A stretch of 42,071 nucleotides of DNA from Lachnospiraceae bacterium (GCA_022510685.1 JAFLTA010000013.1:20249-62319); one strand, 5' to 3'; counted from the stretch's first letter, positions 28,300-37,365 are shown. Notes: a model not told the origin generated them from the letters alone. Translations and numbers: made by a program.

Positions 28300-28324
28300 G
28301 TAATTATGCTAACATAATTATAGT
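28296..28324 (+). promoter_or_regulatory. nadE promoter with a palindromic operator in its spacer
   Basis: TTGCGT (28296-28301), 17 nt and TATAGT (28319-28324) form a likely promoter. Its spacer is almost exactly filled by the palindrome TAATTATG-CTAA-CATAATTA (28301-28320), a natural repressor site. The factor is unknown; it could also act on the divergent M56 gene. Confidence 0.55.
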
Positions 28325-28509
28325 ATTGTGCTATAGCGAATGCAAGATAAATATATGGAAGAAATACTAATACAAAATAATCAAATATCATTGACGCACT
28401 GAAAGTTCATCTGTACAATAATCTATGAGAATAACTCGGATTTCTACAAGGATTCAGGTGCAGGAAACCTACAAATCAGCAATCACTTAATGCAGAATGG
28501 AGGCATTGG

Positions 28510-30480
28510 ATGAAAGACCAATTTATTAAGGTGGCGGCGGCTACACCATGTATTCGTGTGGCAGACCCTGCCTATAATACAGAGCAAATCATAGAGTTAA
28601 TGCGGGCTGCAGCTCACGAAAAGGTGAAGCTTCTGGTACTTCCGGAATTATCCTTAAGCGGTTACACCTGTGGGGATTTATTTTTACAGGAAAGTCTACT
28701 ACAGGGGTGCCTGATAGGCTTAAAACAAATTATACAAGTGTCTGAAAATATGGACATGATAACATTAGTGGGTCTTCCTTTTTCATATAACAGCCGCTTA
28801 TACAATGTGGCAGCGGTAGTCTTTCAAGGGGAGCTTTTAGGGCTGATTCCCAAGACAAAGATTCCCAATTATTCAGAATTTTATGAGGCGAGACATTTCT
28901 GCCCTGCACCGGAGGAACTTCTCCTTATTGATGTCCCGGAGTTAGGCTTTGATGACGATTTAAGAAATATGGTCTGGTTTGGCTCCAAACTATTGTTTTC
29001 TGCTGCCAATATGCCGAGTTTTGTCCTGGGTGCAGAGATTTGCGAAGATTTGTGGACGGTGACACCTCCCTCCAACGGACATGTCATTCGCGGTGCTACA
29101 GTGATCGCCAACTTATCTGCCAGCGATGAGACTACCGGCAAGGACAGCTATCGCCGTGATTTGGTCCGGGGACAATCTGCCCGCCTAATTTGCGGCTATA
29201 TTTATGCGGATGCCGGAGAAGGGGAATCCTCCACGGATTTGGTGTTTTCCGGACATAATCTCATCGCAGAAAACGGAACACTGCTGAAGGAATCGGAACG
29301 CTTTACAAATGGTCTAATTGTTTCCGAACTGGATTTAGGTCGTCTCGTCAGCGAAAGACGGCGCATCACCACATTCCCGCAGTCACCGCTTGGACAGCCT
29401 CAATCGACGGAGGAAGATTATCAAATCGTATCCTTTCATTTCGACAGGGTGGAAGATACGCCCCTTACGAGGTATTACCACAGGACGCCTTTTGTCCCCA
29501 CTGCCAAACATGAACTGGATCACCGTTGTAATGAAATTTTGCACATCCAGGCAATGGGGTTAAAAAAGCGATTGGAGCATACACATTGTTCCCATGCCGT
29601 AATCGGAATTTCAGGCGGTCTGGATTCCACTCTGGCACTTCTGGTCACAGCGAGAGCTTTCGATTTGCTGAGTCTCCCGCGTGACGGTATCCTCTGTGTG
29701 ACTATGCCATGCTTTGGTACTACGGACCGCACTTACCGGAATGCCTGTACCCTCACGGAAAAGCTGGGCGCCACCCTTCGGGAAGTCCCTATTCATGAGG
29801 CTGTGGAGTTACATTTCCGTCACATTGGACATGACCCGGAAAACCATGATATCACATATGAAAATTCTCAGGCAAGGCAGCGCACACTGATTTTGATGGA
29901 TTTGGCAAATGAAATAAACGGAATGGTTATCGGTACCGGAGATATGTCTGAGCTGGCTCTTGGCTGGGCAACCTATAACGGTGACCATATGTCTATGTAC
30001 GGTGTAAATGCCTCCGTGCCAAAAACTCTGGTTCGTCATCTGGTACAGTATTTTGCTGATACTTCAGAAGACAAGGAACTTAGGGATGTACTGAACGATA
30101 TACTGGATACCCCGGTAAGCCCTGAGCTGCTTCCACCGGAGAACGGCAAAATCGCCCAAAAGACGGAAAACATTGTAGGTCCATATGAACTTCATGATTT
30201 CTTTCTTTATTACATGATGCGCTTCGGATATACACCTGCAAAAATTTTTCGCCTGGCAACATATACATTCAAAGAAGAATATGACGATGCTACTATTTAT
30301 AAGTGGCTCCATACTTTTTACCGGCGGTTCTTCTCCCAGCAGTTCAAACGCTCCTGTCTGCCGGATGGACCTAAAGTGGGAAGCGTTGCCTTATCCCCAC
30401 GGGGCGATTGGCGTATGCCAAGCGACGCTTCTGCCGCGCTATGGATGGAGGAACTGGAGGACATTAAGCCGGAGAAATAG
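28510..30480 (+). CDS. nadE: Glutamine-dependent NAD+ synthetase
   Basis: NadE makes NAD+ from nicotinic acid adenine dinucleotide using ATP and ammonia from glutamine. The 656-residue protein is the long form: an N-terminal nitrilase-type glutaminase (about 1-300) with Glu46 in LPELSLSG, Lys115 in IPKTKIPNYSEFYE and Cys178 in GAEICEDLW, then a synthetase domain with the pyrophosphate loop GISGGLDSTLALL and GTGDMSELALGWATYNGDH. The catalytic triad and loop look intact. GGAGG (28499-28503) lies six nucleotides before the ATG. It is a single gene, divergent from the M56 gene, with a palindrome-bearing promoter about 190 nt upstream. Confidence 0.96.
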   Translation: MKDQFIKVAAATPCIRVADPAYNTEQIIELMRAAAHEKVKLLVLPELSLSGYTCGDLFLQESLLQGCLIGLKQIIQVSENMDMITLVGLPFSYNSRLYNVAAVVFQGELLGLIPKTKIPNYSEFYEARHFCPAPEELLLIDVPELGFDDDLRNMVWFGSKLLFSAANMPSFVLGAEICEDLWTVTPPSNGHVIRGATVIANLSASDETTGKDSYRRDLVRGQSARLICGYIYADAGEGESSTDLVFSGHNLIAENGTLLKESERFTNGLIVSELDLGRLVSERRRITTFPQSPLGQPQSTEEDYQIVSFHFDRVEDTPLTRYYHRTPFVPTAKHELDHRCNEILHIQAMGLKKRLEHTHCSHAVIGISGGLDSTLALLVTARAFDLLSLPRDGILCVTMPCFGTTDRTYRNACTLTEKLGATLREVPIHEAVELHFRHIGHDPENHDITYENSQARQRTLILMDLANEINGMVIGTGDMSELALGWATYNGDHMSMYGVNASVPKTLVRHLVQYFADTSEDKELRDVLNDILDTPVSPELLPPENGKIAQKTENIVGPYELHDFFLYYMMRFGYTPAKIFRLATYTFKEEYDDATIYKWLHTFYRRFFSQQFKRSCLPDGPKVGSVALSPRGDWRMPSDASAALWMEELEDIKPEK

Positions 30481-30718
30481 TCTCGAGTGTATATAAAATT
30501 CTCGAGTGTGATATCTGTCGTAAATGTACTACAAGATTTAAAACCAAAACAAAGTGTGCTTCGCACACTCTCGCGATTTTACATTACCTAAAATTGAAGC
30601 ATATGAAATATGCTTTGCACACCTTTGCTGCGCCAGCCAGCGTCACGAAGTGACAAATACCTATGCTGGCTGCGCGCATAAGTGTTTTTGCTTAATAGGA
30701 AACGAGAAGTTTCCTATT
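30481..30718. repeat. Hairpin-rich intergenic block
   Basis: Between nadE and the BspA-like gene, four hairpins follow one another: AGTGTGC-TTC-GCACACT (30553-30569); AGCATAT-GAA-ATATGCT (30598-30614); a 13-bp stem TGCGCCAGCCAGC / GCTGGCTG(C)GCGCA (30629-30678) that encloses GTCAC-GAA-GTGAC (30642-30654); and AATAGGAAAC-GAGAA-GTTTCCTATT (30694-30718). Two copies of TCTCGAGTGT (30481 and 30500) precede them. There is no coding frame. It looks like a decayed repetitive element or a structured RNA. Confidence 0.65.
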
Positions 30719-30726
30719 CGATAAAA

Positions 30727-30756
30727 AGAAAAGCCGTGCTAATGCACGGCTTTTCT
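30727..30756. terminator. Symmetrical terminator between nadE and the BspA-like gene
   Basis: AGAAAAGCCGTGC (30727-30739) and GCACGGCTTTTCT (30744-30756) form a perfect 13-bp stem with a TAAT loop. It most likely ends the minus-strand transcript whose coding region stops at 30834, and could stop read-through from nadE. Confidence 0.88.
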
Positions 30757-30833
30757 CCGGTATATTTCTATACCAAAATTTGAAAATATGACTCAATAAT
30801 AAAACTTGTCAGCTAATTTAATAGAAACGAAAT

Positions 30834-32714
30834 TTATTTGAATTTCTTATAACCACACTTCTTTAACTTCTTAACGTTAGCTTTGTTTACCTTCTTGGTA
30901 CCGCCTGTAACTTTGATTGTCTTCTTGCAGCCCTTGAATGCACCCTTCTTTACAGAAGAAAGCTTTTTCTTAAGAGTTAATTTACTAAGTTTCTTACATC
31001 CCTTGAATGCAGTCTTGCCAATCTTTGTAACACCCTTAGCGGAAACTGTTGTCAACTTCGCACATCCGTTGAATGCACTTGTCGGAATGCTCTTAATGTT
31101 GGTTCCCAAAGTAGCCTTCTTTAACTTCTTAGCCTTCTGGAATGCCTTGCTATCAATCGCTGTTACCTTGTAGGAAGCTGTTCCCTTCTTTACTGTGTTC
31201 TTCACAGAGATAGAAGTCTTCTTCTTACCTGCTGCACTCAAGCCCACTACAGTTACCTTACCGGTCGTTTTCTTCTTAGAAACAGTTGTAATTGTAGCAG
31301 CGGTTGTAACTTTGTACTTAAAGTTTCCGGCTGTGAAAGTCTTACCCTGTGCAGTACCGTTTACCTTCTTGGTATCCTTTGGTGTCGGTGTTGGAGTTTT
31401 GTCGTCCTTGTCGCCAGTTTTGTCATCTTCTTTCGGATAAACTGCCGGCTCACCTATGGAGTTCTTAAATTCATCACTATTGGTATCAATATTTCCTGCA
31501 TCCTTAACCTTTTGACCTGTTCTAGGATCTGTATAGTTACCATCTACCAAATCCTGCAGGGCTGTCTTAAGACCAGTAATCTTGAAAGTGATTGCGAGGG
31601 TATCTGCAGCAAGAGGAAGTGTTTTATTTGTAACCTCTTTGTCATCATCCTCCAGCACATCATTCGTCTTGTCATTATCATGTGCATTCACTAATGGGAA
31701 GTAGTAGTAACCATTGTCTTCCTTTGGAGAAACTACTTCCGTAATTTTCTCATTTGCAGGAGTTCCATCTACTGTTACTACAATATCAGTGATTTTGACA
31801 CCCGGATATACCTCTTTATTCAAATCTGTTGCAACGGATAAGAGATTGTATGCATCCGCATATGACAGATTGATACCACTCATAGATACCGTATACTCAC
31901 CATCGTGGGTCAATAATACATCTGTTGCATTAGATACTGTTTTCTCAAAACCTTCCGCACCAGGATATGCATCAATTGGTGTCCATGCTGCTGTTGCATT
32001 ACAGAATGAATTTGATGCCTCTTTTGCCGGATTATAGTCGTCACGGTAATCCCAGTTCGTCGTTTGGTAAGCAAGGTATGCATGGAGACCTGCTTTACTC
32101 CAAAGCTCCTCATCATAGAACTTAGGATAGTCCCAACCAAGACCAGTGATTGTGAAAGTCAGTTCCAGCTTACTTGTCCATTTAAGTCCCTTCTCAGCAA
32201 TCGCAGTACCTGTTTTACCGGTTCCGTCATTATTACCACTATCCATTATTTCGATACGTAAACTACCATCTTTTTCACGGATTACTAAATTATCATTTAA
32301 GTTTACCTTTTTATCATCCGCCTTGAGCTCTACTTTAGAAATTTTAACATCATCAAGTTTAGCAACCTTGCTCTTAAGATTTTTAATCTCAGCTGCCAGA
32401 AAAGGTGCGTCGGACAACACAGCCGATCCACTGCTTGTATAAACACCTACGGTATACGTACCATCCTTATATACCTCTGCGTCCTTTGCGGTTGAATTTG
32501 TACCACCGGCACCATATCCCCAGTATGTGATTGATTCTTCTGTCTGTCCCCAGTCATTATCGGAATAACACAGGGAGGCAATGGCGCTACCCGTTGTAAT
32601 AGTATCTTTTGTGTCAGCAGCGTTTACCTTGCTAATAGTAACGTTACTAACAAGACCTATTGCCATTGCGCCCGTCAGAACCCATGACAACAGTTTCTTT
32701 GTCTGTTTTCTCAT
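30834..32714 (-). CDS. Secreted BspA-like leucine-rich-repeat protein
   Basis: The 626-residue protein has a signal peptide (core LSWVLTGAMAIGLVSNV, about 9-32), an N-terminal region (about 33-410) of two or more beta-rich modules with no family I recognise, a Thr-Pro linker (TPTPTPKDTKK, near 430), and a C-terminal lysine-rich BspA-type LRR_5 region (about 455-626) with repeats such as IPTSAFNGCAKLTTVSAKG and IGKTAFKGCKKLSKLTL. Such repeats mediate binding to host or bacterial partners. There is no sorting motif, so it may be released or held by charge. Its start has AAGGAGGAAAA upstream. The leader carries two overlapping hairpins (32764-32808). Confidence 0.85.
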   Translation of the reverse strand: MRKQTKKLLSWVLTGAMAIGLVSNVTISKVNAADTKDTITTGSAIASLCYSDNDWGQTEESITYWGYGAGGTNSTAKDAEVYKDGTYTVGVYTSSGSAVLSDAPFLAAEIKNLKSKVAKLDDVKISKVELKADDKKVNLNDNLVIREKDGSLRIEIMDSGNNDGTGKTGTAIAEKGLKWTSKLELTFTITGLGWDYPKFYDEELWSKAGLHAYLAYQTTNWDYRDDYNPAKEASNSFCNATAAWTPIDAYPGAEGFEKTVSNATDVLLTHDGEYTVSMSGINLSYADAYNLLSVATDLNKEVYPGVKITDIVVTVDGTPANEKITEVVSPKEDNGYYYFPLVNAHDNDKTNDVLEDDDKEVTNKTLPLAADTLAITFKITGLKTALQDLVDGNYTDPRTGQKVKDAGNIDTNSDEFKNSIGEPAVYPKEDDKTGDKDDKTPTPTPKDTKKVNGTAQGKTFTAGNFKYKVTTAATITTVSKKKTTGKVTVVGLSAAGKKKTSISVKNTVKKGTASYKVTAIDSKAFQKAKKLKKATLGTNIKSIPTSAFNGCAKLTTVSAKGVTKIGKTAFKGCKKLSKLTLKKKLSSVKKGAFKGCKKTIKVTGGTKKVNKANVKKLKKCGYKKFK

Positions 32715-32763
32715 TATTTTTTCCTCCTTTACATTATTGAGTCAACATACATAGCTAAGTCGT

Positions 32764-32808
32764 TGTCAAAAAGTGTACTTTTTGATACTGCACCAAATAT
32801 CAAAAAGC
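32764..32808 (-). promoter_or_regulatory. Leader of the BspA-like gene with mutually exclusive hairpins
   Basis: On the minus strand the leader contains CTTTTTGATA (32807-32798), its complement TATCAAAAAGT (32787-32777), then ACTTTTTGACA (32774-32764). The middle strand can pair with either neighbour (10 bp, 10-nt loop; or about 10-11 bp, 2-nt loop), so the folds exclude each other. The gene starts at 32714. A likely -10 box, TATAAT, lies at 32825-32820, without a clear -35. The other DNA in 32715-33056 holds the candidate sRNA and a terminator. Confidence 0.5.
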
Positions 32809-32894
32809 GGTTTCCATCTATTATATATTCTAAAGTATAAGCATATTATTGTTGGGAAAATTTAGAAGATTATGAAAAAATTTTTAAAAACCTA

Positions 32895-32981
32895 TTGACA
32901 TTCACATAATAATTTTATAGAATTGCAAAAGTAAAAGTTAGTGTCAAAAAGTACACTTTTTGACACTAACTTTTTTTATTT
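32895..32981 (+). ncRNA. Candidate short hairpin RNA with its own promoter
   Basis: TTGACA (32895-32900), 17 nt and TAGAAT (32918-32923) predict a plus-strand start near 32930. Within six bases the transcript enters a perfect inverted repeat, AGTTAGTGTCAAAAAGT (32936-32952) and its complement (32955-32971), then seven T. No frame exists, so the product would be about 50 nt. Twenty-one of 24 bases at 32942-32965 match the hairpin in the BspA-like gene leader. It could instead be only a bidirectional terminator. Confidence 0.5.
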
Positions 32982-33003
32982 TAAAATCATATTTCTACTA
33001 TAG

Positions 33004-33041
33004 AAAAAGGCGGTGAATAACGGTTCTGTTATCCACCACCT
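33004..33041 (-). terminator. Terminator of the glycosyltransferase-PBP operon
   Basis: On the minus strand AGGTGGTGGATAAC (33041-33028) pairs with GTTATTCACCGCCT (33021-33008), 14 bp with two wobbles and a six-base loop, then a run of T to 33004. Confidence 0.85.
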
Positions 33042-33056
33042 GTTTACATTTATCTG

Positions 33057-34016
33057 TTATCTTTTCTCACGCCGGCATCTCATAAGTCCTGCCTCCGGAA
33101 TCTCTCCGGACGTACGTATGTCAATGATACTTTCCGTTTCCGACAGTGCATTTTGATACCACATTGCCGCTTCCTCAGGATTATTTTGCTCCTCAAAGTA
33201 CATTCCCAGTTCGCAGCACAACTCTGCCGTGGGATTGGTCACTGCATCCCGCAAAGCATAGGCAAGGAAATTCGCCGTATCCCCCTGAAGACGATATGTG
33301 CGCGTCAATACGCAAATAGCTTCCCGCAGAGCATCCTGCCCCACATCCTCCTGCTCTGACACCTCTCGGAAACACGGTTCTGCCTTCACGAAATCTTCCA
33401 CATCTCCGCAACGAAACAGCTCCATGGCATACATATGGCGAAGCTTATCCGATAACCTGCCCTGTTCCCTGCTCACTCCGGCAAGGGCATCCAGATCCCG
33501 TTTCCCGTGACCGGGTGTTGGTCGATGCTGGATGCGAATGTCACTGTCAAATACCACCGGATCCAGACGAAGCGTCTCATGAATCGGGTCAATCCATGTA
33601 AATTCCCGCAGTCTCTTATACAGCTTTGGACGGTATTCTTCTTCAAAGTTATATACCGTACTAAGTTCTGACGGTGTGCAATACCACATCTGCACAATCT
33701 CCACTTCCGGGAGCAGTACCTTCTTTAAATCACATAGCTTCTTTTGATCTTCCGGCTCTAAATATTCATCCGCATCCGCTGTGTAAATATAGTCGCCTGT
33801 AGCTTTGGATGCTGCAAAATTTCTGGCTTCTGAAAAATCTCCGGTCCATGAAAAATCATAAATAAGGTCAGTAAACTTTCCGGCAATCTCTTTTGTATTA
33901 TCTGAGGAACCAGTATCTACGATGATAATTTCATCCATGACATCTGCCAGAGTGGACAAACATTTTTCCAGACGCGGCTCCTCATCCTTCACTATCATAC
34001 AAAGGCTGAACTTCAT
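33057..34016 (-). CDS. Family 2 glycosyltransferase with TPR-like C-terminus
   Basis: The 319-residue protein begins with a GT-A fold: FSLCMIVKDEEPRLEKCL, EIIIVDTGSSDNT, FSEARNFAASKATGDYI and the DXD-like TADADEYLE that binds metal and nucleotide sugar. This resembles SunS-like and cell-surface GT2 enzymes. After about residue 180 comes an alpha-helical region with TPR-like helices (NPEEAAMWYQNAL). There are no membrane segments. The start overlaps the stop of the PBP gene by one base (TAATG), indicating translational coupling, so it may help build or modify the cell wall. The acceptor is unknown. Confidence 0.88.
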   Translation of the reverse strand: MKFSLCMIVKDEEPRLEKCLSTLADVMDEIIIVDTGSSDNTKEIAGKFTDLIYDFSWTGDFSEARNFAASKATGDYIYTADADEYLEPEDQKKLCDLKKVLLPEVEIVQMWYCTPSELSTVYNFEEEYRPKLYKRLREFTWIDPIHETLRLDPVVFDSDIRIQHRPTPGHGKRDLDALAGVSREQGRLSDKLRHMYAMELFRCGDVEDFVKAEPCFREVSEQEDVGQDALREAICVLTRTYRLQGDTANFLAYALRDAVTNPTAELCCELGMYFEEQNNPEEAAMWYQNALSETESIIDIRTSGEIPEAGLMRCRREKR

Positions 34017-36316
34017 TATTCCGTATCATCTCCTGTATCCGAACCCACATCATCCGGTCCATCACCACTACCATCCGGTGGAATATCCTCCGGCTCATCA
34101 ATCGTAGGAGGTGCCGTTACTGCCGGTTCTGTATTTGGGGTGTTCACAGGCTTGGGCTCCTTGGTTTCCTTCGGTCTTTTCGTGGTTTTTACGTTATCCA
34201 ACTCCGCAGCATCCGGCTCTATTGTTTCTTCCGGTTCTGAATATGAAGATTCATCATCGTCATAATCCTTGCGGGACTTATCATCAGATTCTTCCGATTC
34301 CACAAAATCCTTATATTCCAGCCCTTCATGGAGTTCATTCATAAAGGATTCCCATATGGTAAGCGGATAAGTATTGCCATATAAACTATCCAGTGTCTTA
34401 GGGGAATCATATCCCACCCATACTGCTGTAGTGAAATACGGAGTAAATCCGCAGAACCAGCCGTCCTTTTTATCACTGGTAGTACCTGTTTTTCCTGCAC
34501 AAGCCATATTATTCAATGCATGCCCGCTTCCTGTACCGTTAGTCAGAACACCTGTTAAAATATCCGTCATAGAACGTGCTGCATTCTTATCGTATACCTG
34601 TTTTTCCTTTCGCTTCTTTCCATTGTTTTTCAATATCACATTTCCATCGGAATCCGTAATTTTCTTGATACAGGTCGGACGGCGGAAAATACCATCATTT
34701 TCAATTGTCGCATATGCTGATGCCATCTCCACCGTGGTCACACCATTGGTCAGACCACCCAGAGAAGACGCCGGATAATAATCATCCGCCACTATATTAT
34801 TAAATTCCATTTTCAAGACATAGCTTAATCCTACTTTAGGCTGTAATTCCTCAAACAGCCTCCATGCCACCACATTCTTGGACTTCTCTACCGCACGGCG
34901 CAGCGGAATTTTTCCAAGATAGGTATTATCCGAATTTCTCGGTCCGTCTTTAAACCGGGTATCATCAACTATGCTGTCCGGCGTGTATCCCCGCTCCAGT
35001 GAAGGGGTATACACTACCACCGGCTTGAAACAACTTCCCGGCTGACGATAGCTTTGATACGCGCGATTCAATGTGTACCCTGTAGTGGACTTCTGTTTTC
35101 TGCCACCTACGATTGCCACGACAAATCCCGTCTCATTATCTATACAAGTAGCCGCACCCTGCAATTTAAAAATTCCGTCATCTGTTTTTTCCTTAAACCC
35201 GGCTAGCGTCTCATTCACTTTCTTTTGCAGCTTATTCTGACGCGAGCGGCTAAGGGATGTATAAATATGATAACCACCTGTATTCAAATCCGTTCGGCAC
35301 TCATCATACAATGCTTCGTATTCTTTCTCATATTCCTCCTGCTCCGTGCTATCGGAAAATTCATATTTGAACTCAAAGCCATGCTGCTCCATCAATGCTT
35401 TTGTGGCACAGCTAATCGCATAAGTTGCCATATAATCCTGTGTCTTCACCGTCTCTGCCGGGTCCAAAATAATTTCTGTATAGGAAGCATCACTGTATTC
35501 TGCCTCCGAAATTTTTCCCTCCGATAACAACTGGGACAACACACGATTTTTACGTTCAATGGTATTGTCATATCCCTCCAGAGGGTTGTATTTCTCCGGA
35601 CGGTTGGGAATTGCACAAAGGAATGCAATCTCTGCCAGATTCAACTCCGCGGTTGGTCTGCTGAAATAAGCACGGCTTGCAGACTCGATACCATACTTGG
35701 CATTGGCAAAACATACATTATTAATGTAAAATTCCAAAATCTGGTCTTTCGTGTATTTCTTCTCCAACTCCATCGCATAGAACATCTCACGAACTTTACG
35801 CTCGTATGTTTTGTCGTCTGTCAAATAAACTTTACGAGCGAGCTGCTGCGTAATTGTACTTCCACCACGGGAAATCGACTCATGGTTAAGACGGCTTTTG
35901 ACCAGCAACACCGCTGCTTTCATCGTCGAGAGGAAGTTTACTCCCTCATGCTCATAAAAATCTCTGTCCTCCGTTACGATAAAACAGTCCTTCACTGCCT
36001 GAGGTATCTCATCAAAATTCAAATAATATAAATCCTTATCACCCGTCAGTTTGGCGATAACTTTTTTATCTGACGAATAAATGAAACTGGTCTCCGAAGA
36101 ACGGAAGGTTTCCGTGCTCGAAGCTGCCACATCGTGTTTCGCTTCACTCTGCCAGCGAAGCAAATCATCACCAAACTTGAAATAAAAAACTGCCAGAACA
36201 GCTAAAATCGCAAGCAAAAAGAGTAACAACGATATTTTGAGTGCAAATCGAAGCTTCGGATGCTTTTTCTCCTTCCTCACGCGGTCGGATTTTCCACCCG
36301 CTTTTTTTATTCCCAT
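34016..36316 (-). CDS. Class A penicillin-binding protein (PBP1a-type)
   Basis: This bifunctional wall enzyme polymerises glycan strands and cross-links them. The 766-residue protein has a basic cytoplasmic tail, one membrane helix (about 29-48), a glycosyltransferase domain with TEDRDFYEHEGV (Glu116), GGSTITQQLARK and EKKYTKDQILEFYIN, then a transpeptidase domain with PGSCFKPVV (Ser428), the SKN motif in EKSKNVVAW, and AGKTGTTSDKK. The acidic Pro/Asp/Glu-rich tail of about 100 residues is low-complexity. Two ATGs are adjacent at 36319 and 36316; AGGAGG is better spaced for 36316. It is coupled to the glycosyltransferase gene downstream. Confidence 0.95.
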   Translation of the reverse strand: MGIKKAGGKSDRVRKEKKHPKLRFALKISLLLFLLAILAVLAVFYFKFGDDLLRWQSEAKHDVAASSTETFRSSETSFIYSSDKKVIAKLTGDKDLYYLNFDEIPQAVKDCFIVTEDRDFYEHEGVNFLSTMKAAVLLVKSRLNHESISRGGSTITQQLARKVYLTDDKTYERKVREMFYAMELEKKYTKDQILEFYINNVCFANAKYGIESASRAYFSRPTAELNLAEIAFLCAIPNRPEKYNPLEGYDNTIERKNRVLSQLLSEGKISEAEYSDASYTEIILDPAETVKTQDYMATYAISCATKALMEQHGFEFKYEFSDSTEQEEYEKEYEALYDECRTDLNTGGYHIYTSLSRSRQNKLQKKVNETLAGFKEKTDDGIFKLQGAATCIDNETGFVVAIVGGRKQKSTTGYTLNRAYQSYRQPGSCFKPVVVYTPSLERGYTPDSIVDDTRFKDGPRNSDNTYLGKIPLRRAVEKSKNVVAWRLFEELQPKVGLSYVLKMEFNNIVADDYYPASSLGGLTNGVTTVEMASAYATIENDGIFRRPTCIKKITDSDGNVILKNNGKKRKEKQVYDKNAARSMTDILTGVLTNGTGSGHALNNMACAGKTGTTSDKKDGWFCGFTPYFTTAVWVGYDSPKTLDSLYGNTYPLTIWESFMNELHEGLEYKDFVESEESDDKSRKDYDDDESSYSEPEETIEPDAAELDNVKTTKRPKETKEPKPVNTPNTEPAVTAPPTIDEPEDIPPDGSGDGPDDVGSDTGDDTE

Positions 36317-36471
36317 CATATCCTCCTCATTTCTAAATAATGCCTATTAATTAAAACCACAAATACTGCCTTAACTTAAATCATATCATATTTCCATAAA
36401 AAATGCACCTTTTCTTCCGGTTTTAAGAAAATTGTAAGATATTGCCCCGGAAAAACAATCCTGAAATGTAT

Positions 36472-36500
36472 GTATATTTTCCCGAAAAATGGCAAGATTC
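36472..36500 (+). promoter_or_regulatory. Possible sigma-F promoter of spoIIR
   Basis: GTATA (36472-36476) and GGCAAGATT (36491-36499) match the sigma-F -35 (GYWTA) and -10 (GGNNANANT) patterns, with a 14-nt spacer, slightly short. spoIIR is a known sigma-F target in Bacillus subtilis, which makes the match meaningful. Transcription would start about 30 nt before the ATG. Confidence 0.5.
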
Positions 36501-36533
36501 TACTACAGCAAAACGAAAGGACGGGTGTAACAT

Positions 36534-37331
36534 ATGAACATAAATTCTTCCGAAAAACGCTGGATACTACTGGAGCAACCACGGTTTCAATTTCCAAAAC
36601 GAATCTGGCTGTTACTGTTTTTGTATTCTTTATCCTTCACTTTATTATTAGTCGGATTGCGTTACTTTCATGCAGACAATGAATCCCAAAAAGCAACCGC
36701 GATAAAGTCCTCAAGGTCAAAGTATGCATTTCATCACGAAAGCAACGAAAAAAATGCCGTCAACTCCAGCAATTTGCAGAATTCCCTCTCCCGGGAAATC
36801 ATCCGCCTGCACGTCATTGCCAACAGCGACACAAACGCAGACCAGGCATTAAAATATGAAGTACGTGACTCTATTATCACGCATCTGCAAAATGCACTGG
36901 AGCAGGCTGGGAGCCTTCCGGACGCGGAAAGAATCCTTTTGGCACGAAAAGCATACATCGAGGAGACAGCCAAAAAAACAATCCGGAAAAATAACTGTGA
37001 CTATACCGTCAGTATTTCTCTGGATGACCGTTATTTCCCTGCAAAGCAATATGGCGATCTGACATTTCCTCCCGGTACTTATCGGGCATTATGTGTGGAA
37101 ATCGGAAAGGCAGAAGGAAGAAATTGGTGGTGTGTTTTGTTTCCTTGTCTCTGTTTTGTCGATGAGACTACAGCTGTAGTACCAGACTCATCAAAGCATA
37201 AATTACAAGAGGAATTATCTGCCGAAGATTACGGGGAGCTTCTGTCCCAAAGTACGCCCACCCCAACTGCAACCGCAAAACCAAACGTCCGATTTCGCTC
37301 GGGAATCTACGACTGGATTACCGGAAGATAA
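36534..37331 (+). CDS. spoIIR: Stage II sporulation protein R
   Basis: SpoIIR is made in the forespore under sigma-F and signals across the septum to activate the SpoIIGA protease, which processes pro-sigma-E in the mother cell. The 265-residue protein has an N-terminal membrane segment (about 22-44; LLLFLYSLSFTLLLVG) and the conserved SpoIIR domain (about 88-225), with IIRLHVIANSDTNADQALK, RDSIITHL and NWWCVLFPCLCFVDE. The C-terminus has a short Thr/Pro-rich tail. An AAAGGA sequence lies about 14 nt before the ATG. It is divergent from the PBP gene. Its presence means the host is equipped to form endospores. Confidence 0.95.
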   Translation: MNINSSEKRWILLEQPRFQFPKRIWLLLFLYSLSFTLLLVGLRYFHADNESQKATAIKSSRSKYAFHHESNEKNAVNSSNLQNSLSREIIRLHVIANSDTNADQALKYEVRDSIITHLQNALEQAGSLPDAERILLARKAYIEETAKKTIRKNNCDYTVSISLDDRYFPAKQYGDLTFPPGTYRALCVEIGKAEGRNWWCVLFPCLCFVDETTAVVPDSSKHKLQEELSAEDYGELLSQSTPTPTATAKPNVRFRSGIYDWITGR

Positions 37332-37365
37332 GTATGGTATAATAAACGCACATTGAGCGTTTATC

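Noticed and set aside
32764..32971. Ends of an insertion sequence or MITE
   Set aside because: Each copy is itself palindromic, no target-site duplication is seen, and a native promoter lies between them.
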